NCBI RefSeq assembly: GCF_019097855.1
Contig: NZ_JAHRGL010000049.1
Location: 205,612-269,611 of the forward strand
Direction: 5' to 3'
Length of the DNA stretch: 64,000 nucleotides
Source: Geopseudomonas aromaticivorans
Lineage (GTDB): Bacteria; Pseudomonadota; Gammaproteobacteria; Pseudomonadales; Pseudomonadaceae
The notes below the pieces were generated by a model. That model ran no database searches. It was not told where the DNA came from and saw only the letters and a list, made by a program, of their open reading frames with translations. Of the stretch, positions 20,801-28,852 are shown piece by piece. How positions within the stretch are numbered: position 1 is the first letter of the stretch; every line of letters begins with the position of its first letter. Both the position numbers and the translations under genes were made by a program.

Positions 20801-21379
20801 AAGGCCCAGGGCGTGGCGGACAGCTTCTTCGAGCGCTACCTCAAGCCCTTCGTCAGCGGCAGCGCCGGCGAATACCGGCTGCGCCGCCTGGAGGGCCGCG
20901 GCCTGCCGCTGTCCAGCGAGTTTCTCGCCCAGATGGGCCACGCGCAGACCATCCGCCGCAGCTTCTTCGCCGAGAACCCCAACGAGCCGCAGGTGCTGTT
21001 CAAACTCGAGCCCTACTCGCTGGACTCCAGCCTCGGTCGTGCCGACTTCCGCCTCGGCGACCAGCAGCTGGAGTACCGCCACGGCCCGATCGTGCCGGCC
21101 GCCTTCCACTGGCCGAGCGAGGCCGACAACGGCCAGACCAGCCTGGTGGTGGAGGAGCTGGGCGGGCGCAAGCTGGGCATCCGCAAGAACAGCGGACCCT
21201 GGGCGCTGTTCCGCCTGCTCGACCTGATGGAGGTCGGCTACCACAGCGGGCGCGACGTGCTGCTGGTCAAGGCCAGCATTGGCGGCCGCCGCGCCAACTA
21301 CCTGCTGCACAGCCAGCGCGCGCCGAACCCGTTCGACGTCGCGCGCTTGCGCGACTTCAAGCTGCCGGCGGTGCTGTGA
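17840..21379 (+). CDS. tssM: T6SS inner-membrane scaffold TssM (IcmF)
   Basis: 1179 aa, full length. Two N-terminal transmembrane helices (about 16-38 and 52-70) precede a cytoplasmic NTPase-like domain with Walker A GPQGSGKTS at 138-146; a third helix lies near 448-465 (ALYAGALACLALFGLTW). The rest is the large periplasmic domain, ending in the TssM C-terminal beta domain that meets TssJ. The intact Walker A suggests the ATP-binding type. It overlaps stp1 by 1 base. Confidence 0.95.
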   Translation: MKDFFAKLGAFFRQTWVWSLCLLLVLALLVWFAGPLLAVAEHKFWAEPTSRLLSIAALCLLWGLFVVFAGWRSNRRQQAEEQDQAAQDRLRREEQVSEEQGILRQRYQDALRTLKHSSLYRGHSEQWRNELPWYLLLGPQGSGKTSLLDFSGLDFPLNRGDSQRLTRDVSGTRHADWYFAEHAVLIDTAGRYLTQPDAQVDASAWDCLLGLLRKRRARPLNGVLVNIPLERLQGGNELELEALARQVRQRLQELHQRLGAELPVYLVLSKADQLLGFDEFFDQLSREESEQVLGASFRKEQDSTAASVVRQEFEELLRRLNSQVIQRMHQERDTQRRGRILDFPHQLGQIGERLCLFVELAFAGNRYQRASQLRGFYLTSAPRLDSPLDPLSASIGRNLGLASSVLPTLRSGRTRFIHNLLSRVIFPEADLASLDQQEVRRIDWGQRALYAGALACLALFGLTWANSYSANHGRLEQLREHAQQLGRERQGIAAQDDALRTLAALDRSHAATQLFPSAAEAPWAQRGGLYQGEKALPILQQAYRRELEGLLLPRVGRQLEAQIRANLNDRERLLGSLRAYLMLGLEERRDPAFLKEWLAADWSQRHAGNTAAQDGLNGHFARLLDGAFAPYALNDQLVAQAREVLRRESLASVVYRMLREQARSLADYRLNQKLGPQGALLAGSDQAIPGFYTQRGYQQYFVAQGSGLVREILRDNWVLGEGESLSVNDLGRLLVEMEQLYFRDYANHWGEALAQLALEPLGSTQQGAEQLAGLTAANSPLLALLVEVRDNTRFPGLASAADQTAAAGEALGDQGGKLGNAVQLAAAAAQKTEAALANSLPDTARKALERRFAPLHQLLDDNGGAGAELATALQALDALQQQLAELSHASAPDQAAFELAKARMDGQRDAIQRLRSSAARLPQPLGSWLVLLAEDSWTLVLSDAYEYLNQRYQSELYAVYQHSLRQRYPFSADSESDVALADFREFFKAQGVADSFFERYLKPFVSGSAGEYRLRRLEGRGLPLSSEFLAQMGHAQTIRRSFFAENPNEPQVLFKLEPYSLDSSLGRADFRLGDQQLEYRHGPIVPAAFHWPSEADNGQTSLVVEELGGRKLGIRKNSGPWALFRLLDLMEVGYHSGRDVLLVKASIGGRRANYLLHSQRAPNPFDVARLRDFKLPAVL

Positions 21380-22110
21380 TGGGCCCGGTTGCCACGGCCT
21401 GGCGCAGCGCCGCGCGCACCGATACCGGCAAGGTCCGCACGCGCAACGAGGATGCGCTGCTCGACCGCCCGCAGCAGGGCCTGTGGGTGGTCGCCGACGG
21501 CATGGGCGGCCACCAGAACGGCGCGCTGGCCAGCCGCCTGGTGGTCGACAGCCTCGCCGAACTGCCCGAGGCCGGCGACCTGACACAGCGCCTGGCGCAG
21601 CTGCGCCGCTGCCTGCACGACCTCAACCGGCGCCTCGGCCAGACCCTCACGGTGACCGCCACGCGCCCCGACCCGGTGATCGGCAGCACGGTGGTCGCCC
21701 TGCTGGCAAGCGGCGCGCGCGTCGCCTGCGTGTGGGCCGGCGACAGCCGCTGCTACCTGTGGCGCGCGGGCCGGCTCTACCAGCTGTCGCGTGACCACTC
21801 GCTGCTCCAGCAACTGATCGACCAGCAGCAACTGACGCCCGAGCAGGCGGCCGAGCATCCGGCCGCCCACGCGCTGACCCGCGCCGTGGGGGCCGGCGAG
21901 CAGCTGGCGCTGGAGATCCTCGAGCTCGAGGTGCTGCCCGGCGACACCTTCCTGCTGTGCAGCGACGGGCTGTATCAGGAACTGGCGCCGGAGGCCCTCG
22001 GCGCCGCCCTCAGCCTGCCCACCGCCAGCCTGGCCCTGCAGCGCCTGTTCGACCAGGCGCTGCAGGGGCCGGCGCGCGACAACCTCAGCGCCGTGGTGAT
22101 TCGCCGATGA
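21379..22110 (+). CDS. stp1: PP2C-type protein phosphatase of the T6SS (Stp1)
   Basis: 243 aa. All PP2C metal-binding motifs are present: RTRNEDALL, VVADGMGGHQNG, GSTVV...VWAGDSRCYLWR, SRDHSL, LLCSDGLY and RDNLSAVV. It is expected to dephosphorylate the targets of the adjacent kinase and shut T6SS assembly off. The start is ATG 21379 sharing a base with the tssM stop; a GTG one codon earlier is less likely. Confidence 0.92.
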   Translation: MGPVATAWRSAARTDTGKVRTRNEDALLDRPQQGLWVVADGMGGHQNGALASRLVVDSLAELPEAGDLTQRLAQLRRCLHDLNRRLGQTLTVTATRPDPVIGSTVVALLASGARVACVWAGDSRCYLWRAGRLYQLSRDHSLLQQLIDQQQLTPEQAAEHPAAHALTRAVGAGEQLALEILELEVLPGDTFLLCSDGLYQELAPEALGAALSLPTASLALQRLFDQALQGPARDNLSAVVIRR

Positions 22111-23090
22111 ACGACCGCCTGCCGGCCGCGGCGGCGGCCAACCTGACCTACTTCGCCTTCGCCAGCGCTGCCACGCCCGCGGCGCCGCGCGGCACGGCGC
22201 GACCCGTCGGCGCACTGCCGGAGCTGCTCGGCGGGCGCTACCGCATCGAACGGCTGCTCGGCGTCGGCGGCATGGGCGCGGTGTACCGCGCCCGCGACCT
22301 GCTGCGCGAACAGTTCGGCGATCCCGAGCCCTGGGTGGCGCTGAAGACCCTCAGCGACGACTGCGCCGACTACCCGGACGCCCACGCGCTGCTGTACAGC
22401 GAGTTCGCCCTCACCGCCCGCGTCAACCATCGCCATGTGGTGCGGCTGTTCAACTTCGAGGTGGACAGCGCCAGCCAGCGCGCCTTCATCACCCTGGAAC
22501 TGCTCAAGGGGCCGACCCTCGACCAGCTGCTCGACGAGCGGCCTGGCGGCCTGCCGTGGGCCGAGCTGCGCGACATCGCCGTGCCCCTGCTGGAAGCCGT
22601 GGCCCACGCCCACAGCCTCGGCGTGCTGCACGGCGACCTCAAGCCCGGCAACCTGCTGCTCGCCGCCGATGGCCTGCGCCTGTTCGACTTCGGCCTCGGC
22701 CAGGCGGTCGCAGGCCGGCTGCCCGGCCTGCCCCGCCTGTGCCGCGAGCGCATCACCGCCTGGACGCCGCGCTACGCCGCCGCTGAACTGCTCGACGGCG
22801 CCCCGCTGGCCGCCGCCGCCGACGTCTACGCCCTGGGCTGCCTGCTGTTCGAGCTGTGCAGCGGCAGTCACCCGTTCGGCCGCCTCGACGCCAGGCAGGC
22901 GCGCGAACAGGCGCTGGACTGCCAGTTGCAGCGCCCGGCCAACCTGCCGACGCACTGCTGGCCAGCGCTGCGCACGGCGCTGGCTCTCGATCCGATACAG
23001 CGCCGCATCGACGTCGCCGGCCTGCTGGCCGCTTTCCGCGCCCCCACGCAGAGCTGGCTGCGGCGCTGGCTGCGGCCGGTCCCGGGGTGA
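22107..23090 (+). CDS. stk1: Ser/Thr protein kinase of the T6SS (Stk1)
   Basis: 327 aa. It contains a eukaryotic-like kinase domain with glycine loop LGVGGMGAVYRA, VALK lysine, catalytic loop HGDLKPGN (HRD replaced by HGD), DFG (FDFGLGQ) and an APE-like segment (RYAAAEL). There is no C-terminal transmembrane or sensor domain, so the protein looks cytosolic. With stp1 and fha it forms the phosphorylation switch typical of H2-type T6SS. It overlaps stp1 by 4 bases and is the last gene of the operon. Confidence 0.92.
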   Translation: MNDRLPAAAAANLTYFAFASAATPAAPRGTARPVGALPELLGGRYRIERLLGVGGMGAVYRARDLLREQFGDPEPWVALKTLSDDCADYPDAHALLYSEFALTARVNHRHVVRLFNFEVDSASQRAFITLELLKGPTLDQLLDERPGGLPWAELRDIAVPLLEAVAHAHSLGVLHGDLKPGNLLLAADGLRLFDFGLGQAVAGRLPGLPRLCRERITAWTPRYAAAELLDGAPLAAAADVYALGCLLFELCSGSHPFGRLDARQAREQALDCQLQRPANLPTHCWPALRTALALDPIQRRIDVAGLLAAFRAPTQSWLRRWLRPVPG

Positions 23091-23133
23091 GCCGAGAACG
23101 GCAACAGCGCCCTGTTCAGCGACTCCCGCAGCC

Positions 23134-23493
23134 TCACACCTCCAGCGCGTCGCCCACCTCGGCCAGCTTGCGCCGCGCCAGGGCCAGGTTGGCCTTCGAC
23201 TTGTCCAGCACGTAGTAGGCGAACAGGTCGCTGGCCTTGGCCAGCGGGCGAATCAGGTGGTACTGCTTGCCCAGGGTGATCAGGATGTCGTCGATGCTGT
23301 CGTCCAGGCCGAGCATCTGCATGGTCTTCACCTTGCTGCGCATCACCTCGGTGTTGCCGCCGGCCGCCAGCTCCAGGTCGAGGCCGCCGCCGGCCGCGCC
23401 GAGCAGCATGCCGCTGCCGTAATCGACCACCGCACAGGCCTGGGCGCCGTCGATGGCCATCAGTTGTTGCAGACTGTCGTTGATTGCGCTCAT
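23134..23493 (-). CDS. Roadblock/LC7-like protein (second gene of pair)
   Basis: 119 aa. The pattern of an N-terminal helix (INDSLQQLMAIDGAQACAVVDY), beta strands and a helix resembles Roadblock/LC7 (MglB-like) dimerising proteins, which control small GTPases or act as scaffolds. It overlaps the upstream gene by 4 bases (ATGA) and is therefore co-translated. No GTPase gene lies beside it. It is convergent with stk1 across a 43-base gap. The fold call rests on pattern recognition. Confidence 0.55.
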   Translation of the reverse strand: MSAINDSLQQLMAIDGAQACAVVDYGSGMLLGAAGGGLDLELAAGGNTEVMRSKVKTMQMLGLDDSIDDILITLGKQYHLIRPLAKASDLFAYYVLDKSKANLALARRKLAEVGDALEV

Positions 23494-23945
23494 TGCTCTC
23501 TCTCGCTTGTGGTTGGCGCGCCGCTCCCCGGCGCGCCCAGGGATTCGCTCAGCGCGCGGGCGGCCTTCTTTACCGCCCACAGCGCATAGCCGGGATTGCT
23601 GCCTTCGCCGGTGACCACCAGCAGGATCATCGGGGTGATGCCGTTGACCACCTGGCGGCACAGCACCAGCCCCTCAGCGGACTCGATCAGCGCGCTTTCC
23701 TGCGCGCCCAGCGCCAGCTCCTGCACCAGCCGCTGGCCGAGGGCGTCTAGCGCCGCGGCCATCGCGGTGATGCGCCGGCTCTCCTCGGCTTGCAGGCCGA
23801 CGCTGGCCAGCGGGAAACCGTCGGCCGAGGCGACGACCGCCACGCGCAGGCCGTCCATCGACGCAGCCAGCGCGGCCAGTTGCTCTTGGCAGGCAGTCTT
23901 CAGCCGGGGCGTGCGGGCCTGGGGCGCATCGGCGGGCGTGTTCAT
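23490..23945 (-). CDS. Roadblock/LC7-like protein (first gene of pair)
   Basis: 151 aa. The sequence ...CQEQLAALAASMDGLRVAVVASADGFPLASVG...AMAAALDALGQRLVQELALG... is close to the Roadblock/LC7 pattern of helix, GV.G..v.s.DG strand pair and long helix. The ATG at 23945 has GAGGGA 7 bases upstream; a TTG two codons earlier is the only other option. The N- and C-terminal tails (Pro/Thr/Ser rich) look disordered. A TATAAT element on the minus strand at 24017-24022 may drive this two-gene unit. Confidence 0.6.
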   Translation of the reverse strand: MNTPADAPQARTPRLKTACQEQLAALAASMDGLRVAVVASADGFPLASVGLQAEESRRITAMAAALDALGQRLVQELALGAQESALIESAEGLVLCRQVVNGITPMILLVVTGEGSNPGYALWAVKKAARALSESLGAPGSGAPTTSEREQ

Positions 23946-24008
23946 GGGCAATCCCTCATGTGGGCAGTGGCAGAGGCGCCGATACCGGTCAGGCGCAAGA
24001 TCCTATAC

Positions 24009-24040
24009 ATGATCATATTATAGAACAACTTGTGTACAAG
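24009..24040 (-). promoter_or_regulatory. A/T-rich divergent promoter region with palindromes
   Basis: In an otherwise GC-rich window this short patch holds ATGATCAT (24009-24016), a minus-strand TATAAT (24017-24022) and the near-palindrome CTTGTGTACAAG (24029-24040). The last lies about where a repressor would block the -35 of the Roadblock pair. No good -35 hexamer is visible at 16-18 bases. The regulator is unknown. Confidence 0.4.
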
Positions 24041-24152
24041 ATTTTAAGAGCTGTACGCCACGCTCCCGGCGCCCGCCTCGCCCAGCTTCCTGCTGCCGCG
24101 CCGGGCGGTGTAGACTTTGCTCAGTTTGTGCACACCCCGAGGCCTTCCTGCC

Positions 24153-24590
24153 ATGTCCACCGCCCTTCGCTGCCTGCCGCTGCTGGCCCTGCTGTTGCTC
24201 GGCGCCTGCCAGAGCCCATCGCCGCGCGCCCTGGACCCGGTGCAGCCTGCGCCGCAGACCGCGGTCCCGGCTGCCCCGCAGGCCCAGGATCAGCCGCAGA
24301 CCCTGGCCCAGCAGTTCGAGGCGCAGCTGGCGGCCGACGACCTGGATGCCGCCAGCCGCACCTTCGACCGCCTGCGCCAGCAGGGCGACGGGCAACGTCT
24401 CCAGGACTACCAGCAGCTGCTCGCCGATGCCTGGCTGCAGCGCAGCCAGCGGGCGCTCGAGAAGGGCGACCTGAATGCCGCCACCACCGCGCTGGCCAAG
24501 GCCCGCGCGCTGATGCCCAAGGCGCCGGCGCTGACCAACGGCCTCGGCGGCAACGTGCAGCGCAAGGCGCCAGCGGCCGGCAGCCAGTAA
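24153..24590 (+). CDS. Small lipoprotein with helical repeats (PA5502-like)
   Basis: 145 aa. Signal peptide with lipobox LGAC (LLLLGACQSP), a Pro/Gln-rich linker (25-50), then a helical region with TPR-like character (LAADDLDAASRTFDRLRQQG, then RALEKGDLNAATTALAKARALMP). In P. aeruginosa a short gene precedes metNIQ at the same place. Function unknown. The Shine-Dalgarno is poor (GAGG about 10 bases upstream). Confidence 0.65.
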   Translation: MSTALRCLPLLALLLLGACQSPSPRALDPVQPAPQTAVPAAPQAQDQPQTLAQQFEAQLAADDLDAASRTFDRLRQQGDGQRLQDYQQLLADAWLQRSQRALEKGDLNAATTALAKARALMPKAPALTNGLGGNVQRKAPAAGSQ

Positions 24591-24637
24591 GCGCGCCCTT
24601 CAGCATTCGGCTATATCAATAGTCGTCCAAAGAATTT

Positions 24638-24653
24638 CTCGTTCCAAAACGAG
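24638..24653. promoter_or_regulatory. Small inverted repeat upstream of metN
   Basis: CTCGTT-CCAA-AACGAG is a perfect 6-bp inverted repeat in the 222-base gap between the lipoprotein gene and metN, inside a short A/T-rich patch. It may be an operator or a weak terminator of the preceding gene. No SAM riboswitch fold was recognised here. Confidence 0.3.
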
Positions 24654-24812
24654 CCGCTAGACTGACCACAGTACGGCGGCTCGCCGGCGCCGCTCCGCAT
24701 GACCCGGCTGCCGCGGCCGCCCTGGCAACCCGCCCGCGCCGGCCTCCGGCACGCGCCGCAAGCCGACCGCGGCTCCTCTGCGCGGTCCGCGCTCCACCGA
24801 CAAGGTTTTCCC

Positions 24813-25820
24813 GTGATCCACTTCGACAACGTCCACAAGGCGTACCGGGTCAATGGCCGCGATATCCCCGCCCTGCAGCCGACTTCCCTGCAGATCAGCG
24901 CCGGCGAGATCTTCGGCCTGATCGGCCACTCCGGTGCCGGCAAGAGCACCCTGCTGCGCCTGATCAACCGCCTCGAGGAGCCCTCCGGCGGGCGCATCCT
25001 GATCGACGGCGCGGACGCCACCGCGCTGGATGCCGCCGGCCTGCGCCGCCTGCGCCAGCGCATCGGCATGATCTTCCAGCACTTCAACCTGCTGGCCTCG
25101 CAGAGCGTGGCTGCCAACGTCGCCCTGCCGCTCAAGCTCGCCGGCGAGCGGCAGGGCGCGGCCATCGACGCGCGCGTCGCCCAGCTGCTGGCGCGCGTCG
25201 GCCTCAGCGAGCACGCCGACAAGTACCCGGCGCAGCTGTCCGGCGGGCAGAAGCAGCGCGTCGGCATCGCCCGCGCGCTGGCCCTGGAGCCGAAGATCCT
25301 GCTGTGCGACGAGGCGACCAGCGCCCTCGACCCGCAGACCACCGGCCAGGTGCTGCAGCTGCTCGCCGAACTCAACCGCGAGCTGGGCCTGACTATCGTG
25401 CTGATCACCCACGAGATGGAGGTGATCCGCCGCGTCTGCGACCGCGTGGCGGTCCTCGACGGCGGGGAGATCGTCGAGCAGGGCGCCGTGGCCGACCTGT
25501 TCCTCCACCCGCAGCACCCGACCACCCGGCGCTTCGTACTCGAGGCCGAGCACGTCGACGAGGGCGAGCAGCAGGGCGACTTCGCCCAGGTGCCGGGGCG
25601 CATCCTGCGCCTGACCTTCCGCGGTGCGGCCACCTACGCGCCGCTGCTCGGCCAGCTGGCGCGCGACACCGGGGTCGACTACAGCATCCTCGCCGGGCGC
25701 ATCGACCGCATCAAGGACACCCCCTACGGCCAGCTGACCCTGGCCCTCAGCGGCGGCGACCCGGACTCCGCCCTGGCGCGCCTCGCCGCCGCCGACGTGC
25801 ATGTGGAGGTACTGCGCTGA
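24813..25820 (+). CDS. metN: Methionine ABC importer ATP-binding protein MetN
   Basis: 335 aa from a GTG preceded by AAGG. Walker [10 protein letters not shown], signature LSGGQKQRV and Walker [14 protein letters not shown] are present, and the C-terminal part (about 255-335) is the NIL/ACT-like domain that lets methionine inhibit the transporter. It precedes metI with a 1-base overlap. The importer brings in D- and L-methionine. Confidence 0.94.
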   Translation: MIHFDNVHKAYRVNGRDIPALQPTSLQISAGEIFGLIGHSGAGKSTLLRLINRLEEPSGGRILIDGADATALDAAGLRRLRQRIGMIFQHFNLLASQSVAANVALPLKLAGERQGAAIDARVAQLLARVGLSEHADKYPAQLSGGQKQRVGIARALALEPKILLCDEATSALDPQTTGQVLQLLAELNRELGLTIVLITHEMEVIRRVCDRVAVLDGGEIVEQGAVADLFLHPQHPTTRRFVLEAEHVDEGEQQGDFAQVPGRILRLTFRGAATYAPLLGQLARDTGVDYSILAGRIDRIKDTPYGQLTLALSGGDPDSALARLAAADVHVEVLR

Positions 25821-26488
25821 TGCTGGAGACACTGCTGCCCAACGTGTTCTGGCCGGAAATCTGGCAGGCCAGCCTCGACACCCTGGCGATGCTCGGCGGT
25901 TCGCTGCTGTTCACCGTGCTGTTCGGTCTGCCGCTCGGCGTGCTGCTGTTTCTCAGCGGCCCGCGCCAGCTGTTCGACAACCAACCCGTCTACCGCCTGC
26001 TCTCCCTGGTGGTCAACGTGCTGCGCTCGGTGCCCTTCGTCATCCTGTTGATCCTGATGATCCCGCTGACCGAGCTGATCGTCGGCACCTCGCTGGGCGC
26101 GCTCGGCGCCATCCCGCCCTTGGTGGTCGGCGCCACGCCGCTGTTCGCCCGTCTGGCGGAGACCGCGCTGCGCGAGGTGGATCGCGGCATCATCGAGGCG
26201 ACCCAGGCGATGGGCGCGACCACCCGGCAGATCGTCCTCAACGCCCTGCTGCCCGAGGCGCGCCCGGGCCTGCTCGCCGCCCTCACCGTCACCGCCATCA
26301 CCCTGGTGTCCTACACCGCCATGTCCGGCCTGATCGGCGGCGGTGGCCTCGGCGACCTGGCGGTGCGCTACGGCTACCAGCGCTACCAGCCGGACGTCAT
26401 GGCGGTCACCGTGGTCCTGCTGCTGGTGCTGGTGCAGGTGCTGCAGGGCGTCGGCGACCGCCTGGTGATCCGTTTCTCGCGCAAATGA
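25820..26488 (+). CDS. metI: Methionine ABC importer permease MetI
   Basis: 222 aa with five transmembrane segments. The EAA-type loop (EATQAMGATTRQIVLNALLPEARPGL) contacts MetN. The length and the start WPEIWQASLDTLAMLG are typical of MetI. It shares a base with the metN stop, in one operon with metQ. Confidence 0.94.
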   Translation: MLETLLPNVFWPEIWQASLDTLAMLGGSLLFTVLFGLPLGVLLFLSGPRQLFDNQPVYRLLSLVVNVLRSVPFVILLILMIPLTELIVGTSLGALGAIPPLVVGATPLFARLAETALREVDRGIIEATQAMGATTRQIVLNALLPEARPGLLAALTVTAITLVSYTAMSGLIGGGGLGDLAVRYGYQRYQPDVMAVTVVLLLVLVQVLQGVGDRLVIRFSRK

Positions 26489-26544
26489 CCCGCCCGGGCC
26501 GGCCATCCGCCGCCCCGGCGCCGCATCCCACAAGGAGTTCGACC

Positions 26545-27321
26545 ATGAAAAAACGGCTGGCCGCTCTGGCCCTGTTCGCCGCCTGCTCCGCCACCGCCCA
26601 GGCGCAAACCCTCAGCGTCGCCGCCACCCCGGTGCCGCACGCCGAGATCCTCGAGGTGGTCAAGCCGCTGCTGGCCAAGCAGGGCGTGGAACTCAAGGTG
26701 CGCGTGTTCACCGACTACGTGCAGCCCAACCTGCAGGTCCAGCAGAAGAACCTCGACGCCAACTTCTTCCAGCACCAGCCCTACCTCGACGAATTCAACG
26801 CCAGCCGCAAGACCGCGCTGGTCAGCGTGACCGGCGTGCACATCGAGCCGTTCGGCGCCTACTCCAGCAAGTACAAGAAGCTCGCCGAGCTGCCCGAGGG
26901 CGCCAGCGTGGCCATCCCCAACGACGCCACCAACGGCGGCCGCGCCCTGCTGCTGCTGGCCAAGGCCGGGGTGATCACCCTCAAGGACGGCGCCGGCATC
27001 ACCGCCACGCCCAAGGACATCGCCGCCAACCCCAGGCACATCCGCGTGCGCGAACTGGAGGCGGCCACCCTGCCGCGGGTGCTCAAGCAGGTCGACCTGG
27101 CGCTGATCAACACCAACTACGCGCTGGAAGCCGGCCTCAACCCGACCCGGGACGCGCTGGCCATCGAGGGCAGCGACTCGCCCTACGTCAACATCCTGGT
27201 CAGCCGTGCCGACAACCAGGACAGCGAAGCCATGCAGAAGCTGGCCCAGGCCCTGCACAGCCCGGAAGTGAAGGCGTTCATCGCCGACAAGTACCAGGGC
27301 GCAGTGCTGCCGGCGTTCTGA
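26545..27321 (+). CDS. metQ: Methionine-binding protein MetQ
   Basis: 258 aa. A Sec signal peptide (KKRLAALALFAACSATAQAQ) ends in an AQA cleavage site rather than a lipobox, so this copy seems to be soluble in the periplasm. The mature part has the NlpA/MetQ pattern: ATPVPHAEILEVVKP, NLDANFFQHQPYLDEFN, and IPNDATNGGRALLLLAKAG. An AAGGAG ribosome binding site lies upstream. Confidence 0.93.
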   Translation: MKKRLAALALFAACSATAQAQTLSVAATPVPHAEILEVVKPLLAKQGVELKVRVFTDYVQPNLQVQQKNLDANFFQHQPYLDEFNASRKTALVSVTGVHIEPFGAYSSKYKKLAELPEGASVAIPNDATNGGRALLLLAKAGVITLKDGAGITATPKDIAANPRHIRVRELEAATLPRVLKQVDLALINTNYALEAGLNPTRDALAIEGSDSPYVNILVSRADNQDSEAMQKLAQALHSPEVKAFIADKYQGAVLPAF

Positions 27322-27340
27322 GTGACGTCAGCAAAGTCCC

Positions 27341-27408
27341 CGCGGGTGCGCGCGGCGCACCCTACGAGGCGGGCGCCCGTGCGCTAGGGTGCACCGCGCG
27401 CACCCGCG
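27341..27408. repeat. REP-like 25-bp inverted repeat between convergent genes
   Basis: The left arm 27341-27365 (CGCGGGTGCGCGCGGCGCAC + CCTAC) and right arm 27384-27408 match in 23 of 25 positions as an inverted repeat around an 18-base loop. The GGGTGCGC core resembles repetitive extragenic palindromes of Pseudomonas. It sits between the metQ and spmAB-like stops and may also end transcription from both sides. Confidence 0.7.
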
Positions 27409-27412
27409 AGCC

Positions 27413-28642
27413 TCAGCCGAAGAACCAGTAGCACACGCCGATCGACGCCAGCACCCCGGCCAGATCGGCGAGCAGCGCGCAGCCCACCGCGTGGCGGGCG
27501 CGCTGGATGCCGACGGCGCCGAAGTACACCGCCAGCACGTAGAAGGTGGTCTCGGTGCTGCCCTGCATGGTCGCTGCGACCAGCGCCGGGAAGCTGTCGA
27601 CGCCGTGGCTCTGCATGGTCTCGATCAGCAGCGCGCGCGCCGCGCTGCCGGAGAACGGCTTGACCAGCGCGGTGGGCAGGGCGTCGACGAAGCGGGTGTC
27701 CCAGCCGAGCGCCTCGATCAGCCAGCGGATGCCGTCGAGGCCGAACTCCAGCGCCCCGGAGGCGCGCAGCACGCCCACCGCACAGAGCATGGCGACCAGG
27801 TAGGGCAGCAGGTTCTTCGCCACCTCGAAGCCTTCCTTGGCGCCCTCGACGAACGCCTCGTATACCGGCACCCGGCGCAGCGCGCCGAACAGCAGGAAGG
27901 CGAGGATCAGACCGAACAGGGTCAGGTTGCCGAGCAGCGAGGACAGCGAAGCCAGCGCGGCGGCCGACAGCCCGGCGAGGAAGGCCATGAAAGTGCCCAG
28001 CACCAGCGCACCGGTGCCGAGCCAGGCCAGCACCACCGGATCGTGCAGGCGCAGGCGCTGCATGAAGGCCACTGACAGCAGGCCGACCAGGGTCGAGGCG
28101 CTGGTGGCCAGCAGGATCGGCAGGAACACCAGGGTCGGGTCGGCGGCGCCCTGCTGCACCCGGTACATGAAGATCGACACCGGCAGCAGGGTCAGCGACG
28201 AGGCGTTGAGCACCAGGAACAGGATCTGCGCGTTGCTCGCCGTGGTCTGGCTGGGATTCAAGTCCTGCAGCGCGCGCATCGCCTTGAGGCCGATCGGCGT
28301 CGCCGCGTTGTCGAGGCCGAGGGCGTTGGCGGTGAAATTGAGGGTGATCAGCCCGAGCGCCGGATGGCCGCTCGGAACCTCCGGCATCAGCCGGCGGAAC
28401 AGCGGCGCCAGCAGCACGGCCAGGCGCTCGACCAGGCCGGCGCGCTCGGCGATGCGCAGGAAACCCAGCCACAGGGTCAGGGTGCCGAACAGCACCACCA
28501 TCACCTCGACCGACAGCCTGGCCATGGCGAACAGGCTCTCGACCATGGCGGCGAACACCCCGGCATCGTCGCCGATCAGCCAGCGACTGCAGGCGGCGAT
28601 GGCCGCGACGACGAAAAACCCCAGCCACAGGCCGTTGAGCAT
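27413..28642 (-). CDS. SpmA/SpmB-type fused membrane protein (nucleoside-recognition domain)
   Basis: 409 aa, about ten transmembrane helices. The N-terminal half resembles spore maturation protein A (LNFTANALGLDNAATPIGLKAM) and the C-terminal half SpmB (KPFSGSAARALLIE, MQGSTETTFYVLAVYFGAVG), both in the nucleoside recognition/Gate family. Non-sporulating bacteria carry this fusion and its substrate is unknown. Start at 28642 follows GGGGGAG; the frame stays open far upstream only as a shadow of the opposite gene. Confidence 0.82.
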   Translation of the reverse strand: MLNGLWLGFFVVAAIAACSRWLIGDDAGVFAAMVESLFAMARLSVEVMVVLFGTLTLWLGFLRIAERAGLVERLAVLLAPLFRRLMPEVPSGHPALGLITLNFTANALGLDNAATPIGLKAMRALQDLNPSQTTASNAQILFLVLNASSLTLLPVSIFMYRVQQGAADPTLVFLPILLATSASTLVGLLSVAFMQRLRLHDPVVLAWLGTGALVLGTFMAFLAGLSAAALASLSSLLGNLTLFGLILAFLLFGALRRVPVYEAFVEGAKEGFEVAKNLLPYLVAMLCAVGVLRASGALEFGLDGIRWLIEALGWDTRFVDALPTALVKPFSGSAARALLIETMQSHGVDSFPALVAATMQGSTETTFYVLAVYFGAVGIQRARHAVGCALLADLAGVLASIGVCYWFFG

Positions 28643-28852
28643 GTTGTATCTCCCCCGGATCAGGCGACGGATGATAGCGGCCCGCGCCGGCCAGGGGCAC
28701 CCATCCGCTGCGGCGGCAGGCACCGCAGCGGGCACGGCGCACAACGGCCGGTGCACCGGCAGGAGCGGCGAGCGCAAAGACCTTGCGTTCCGTGCGTGGT
28801 CGGCCCCACGGCGCTGTGGCACCATCGCCCGAAAGAAGAAGGGGGACTCCCT

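Noticed and set aside
24591-24812. SAM riboswitch upstream of metN
   Set aside because: No conserved SAM-I or SAM-II-like core could be found; only a 6-bp inverted repeat is visible.
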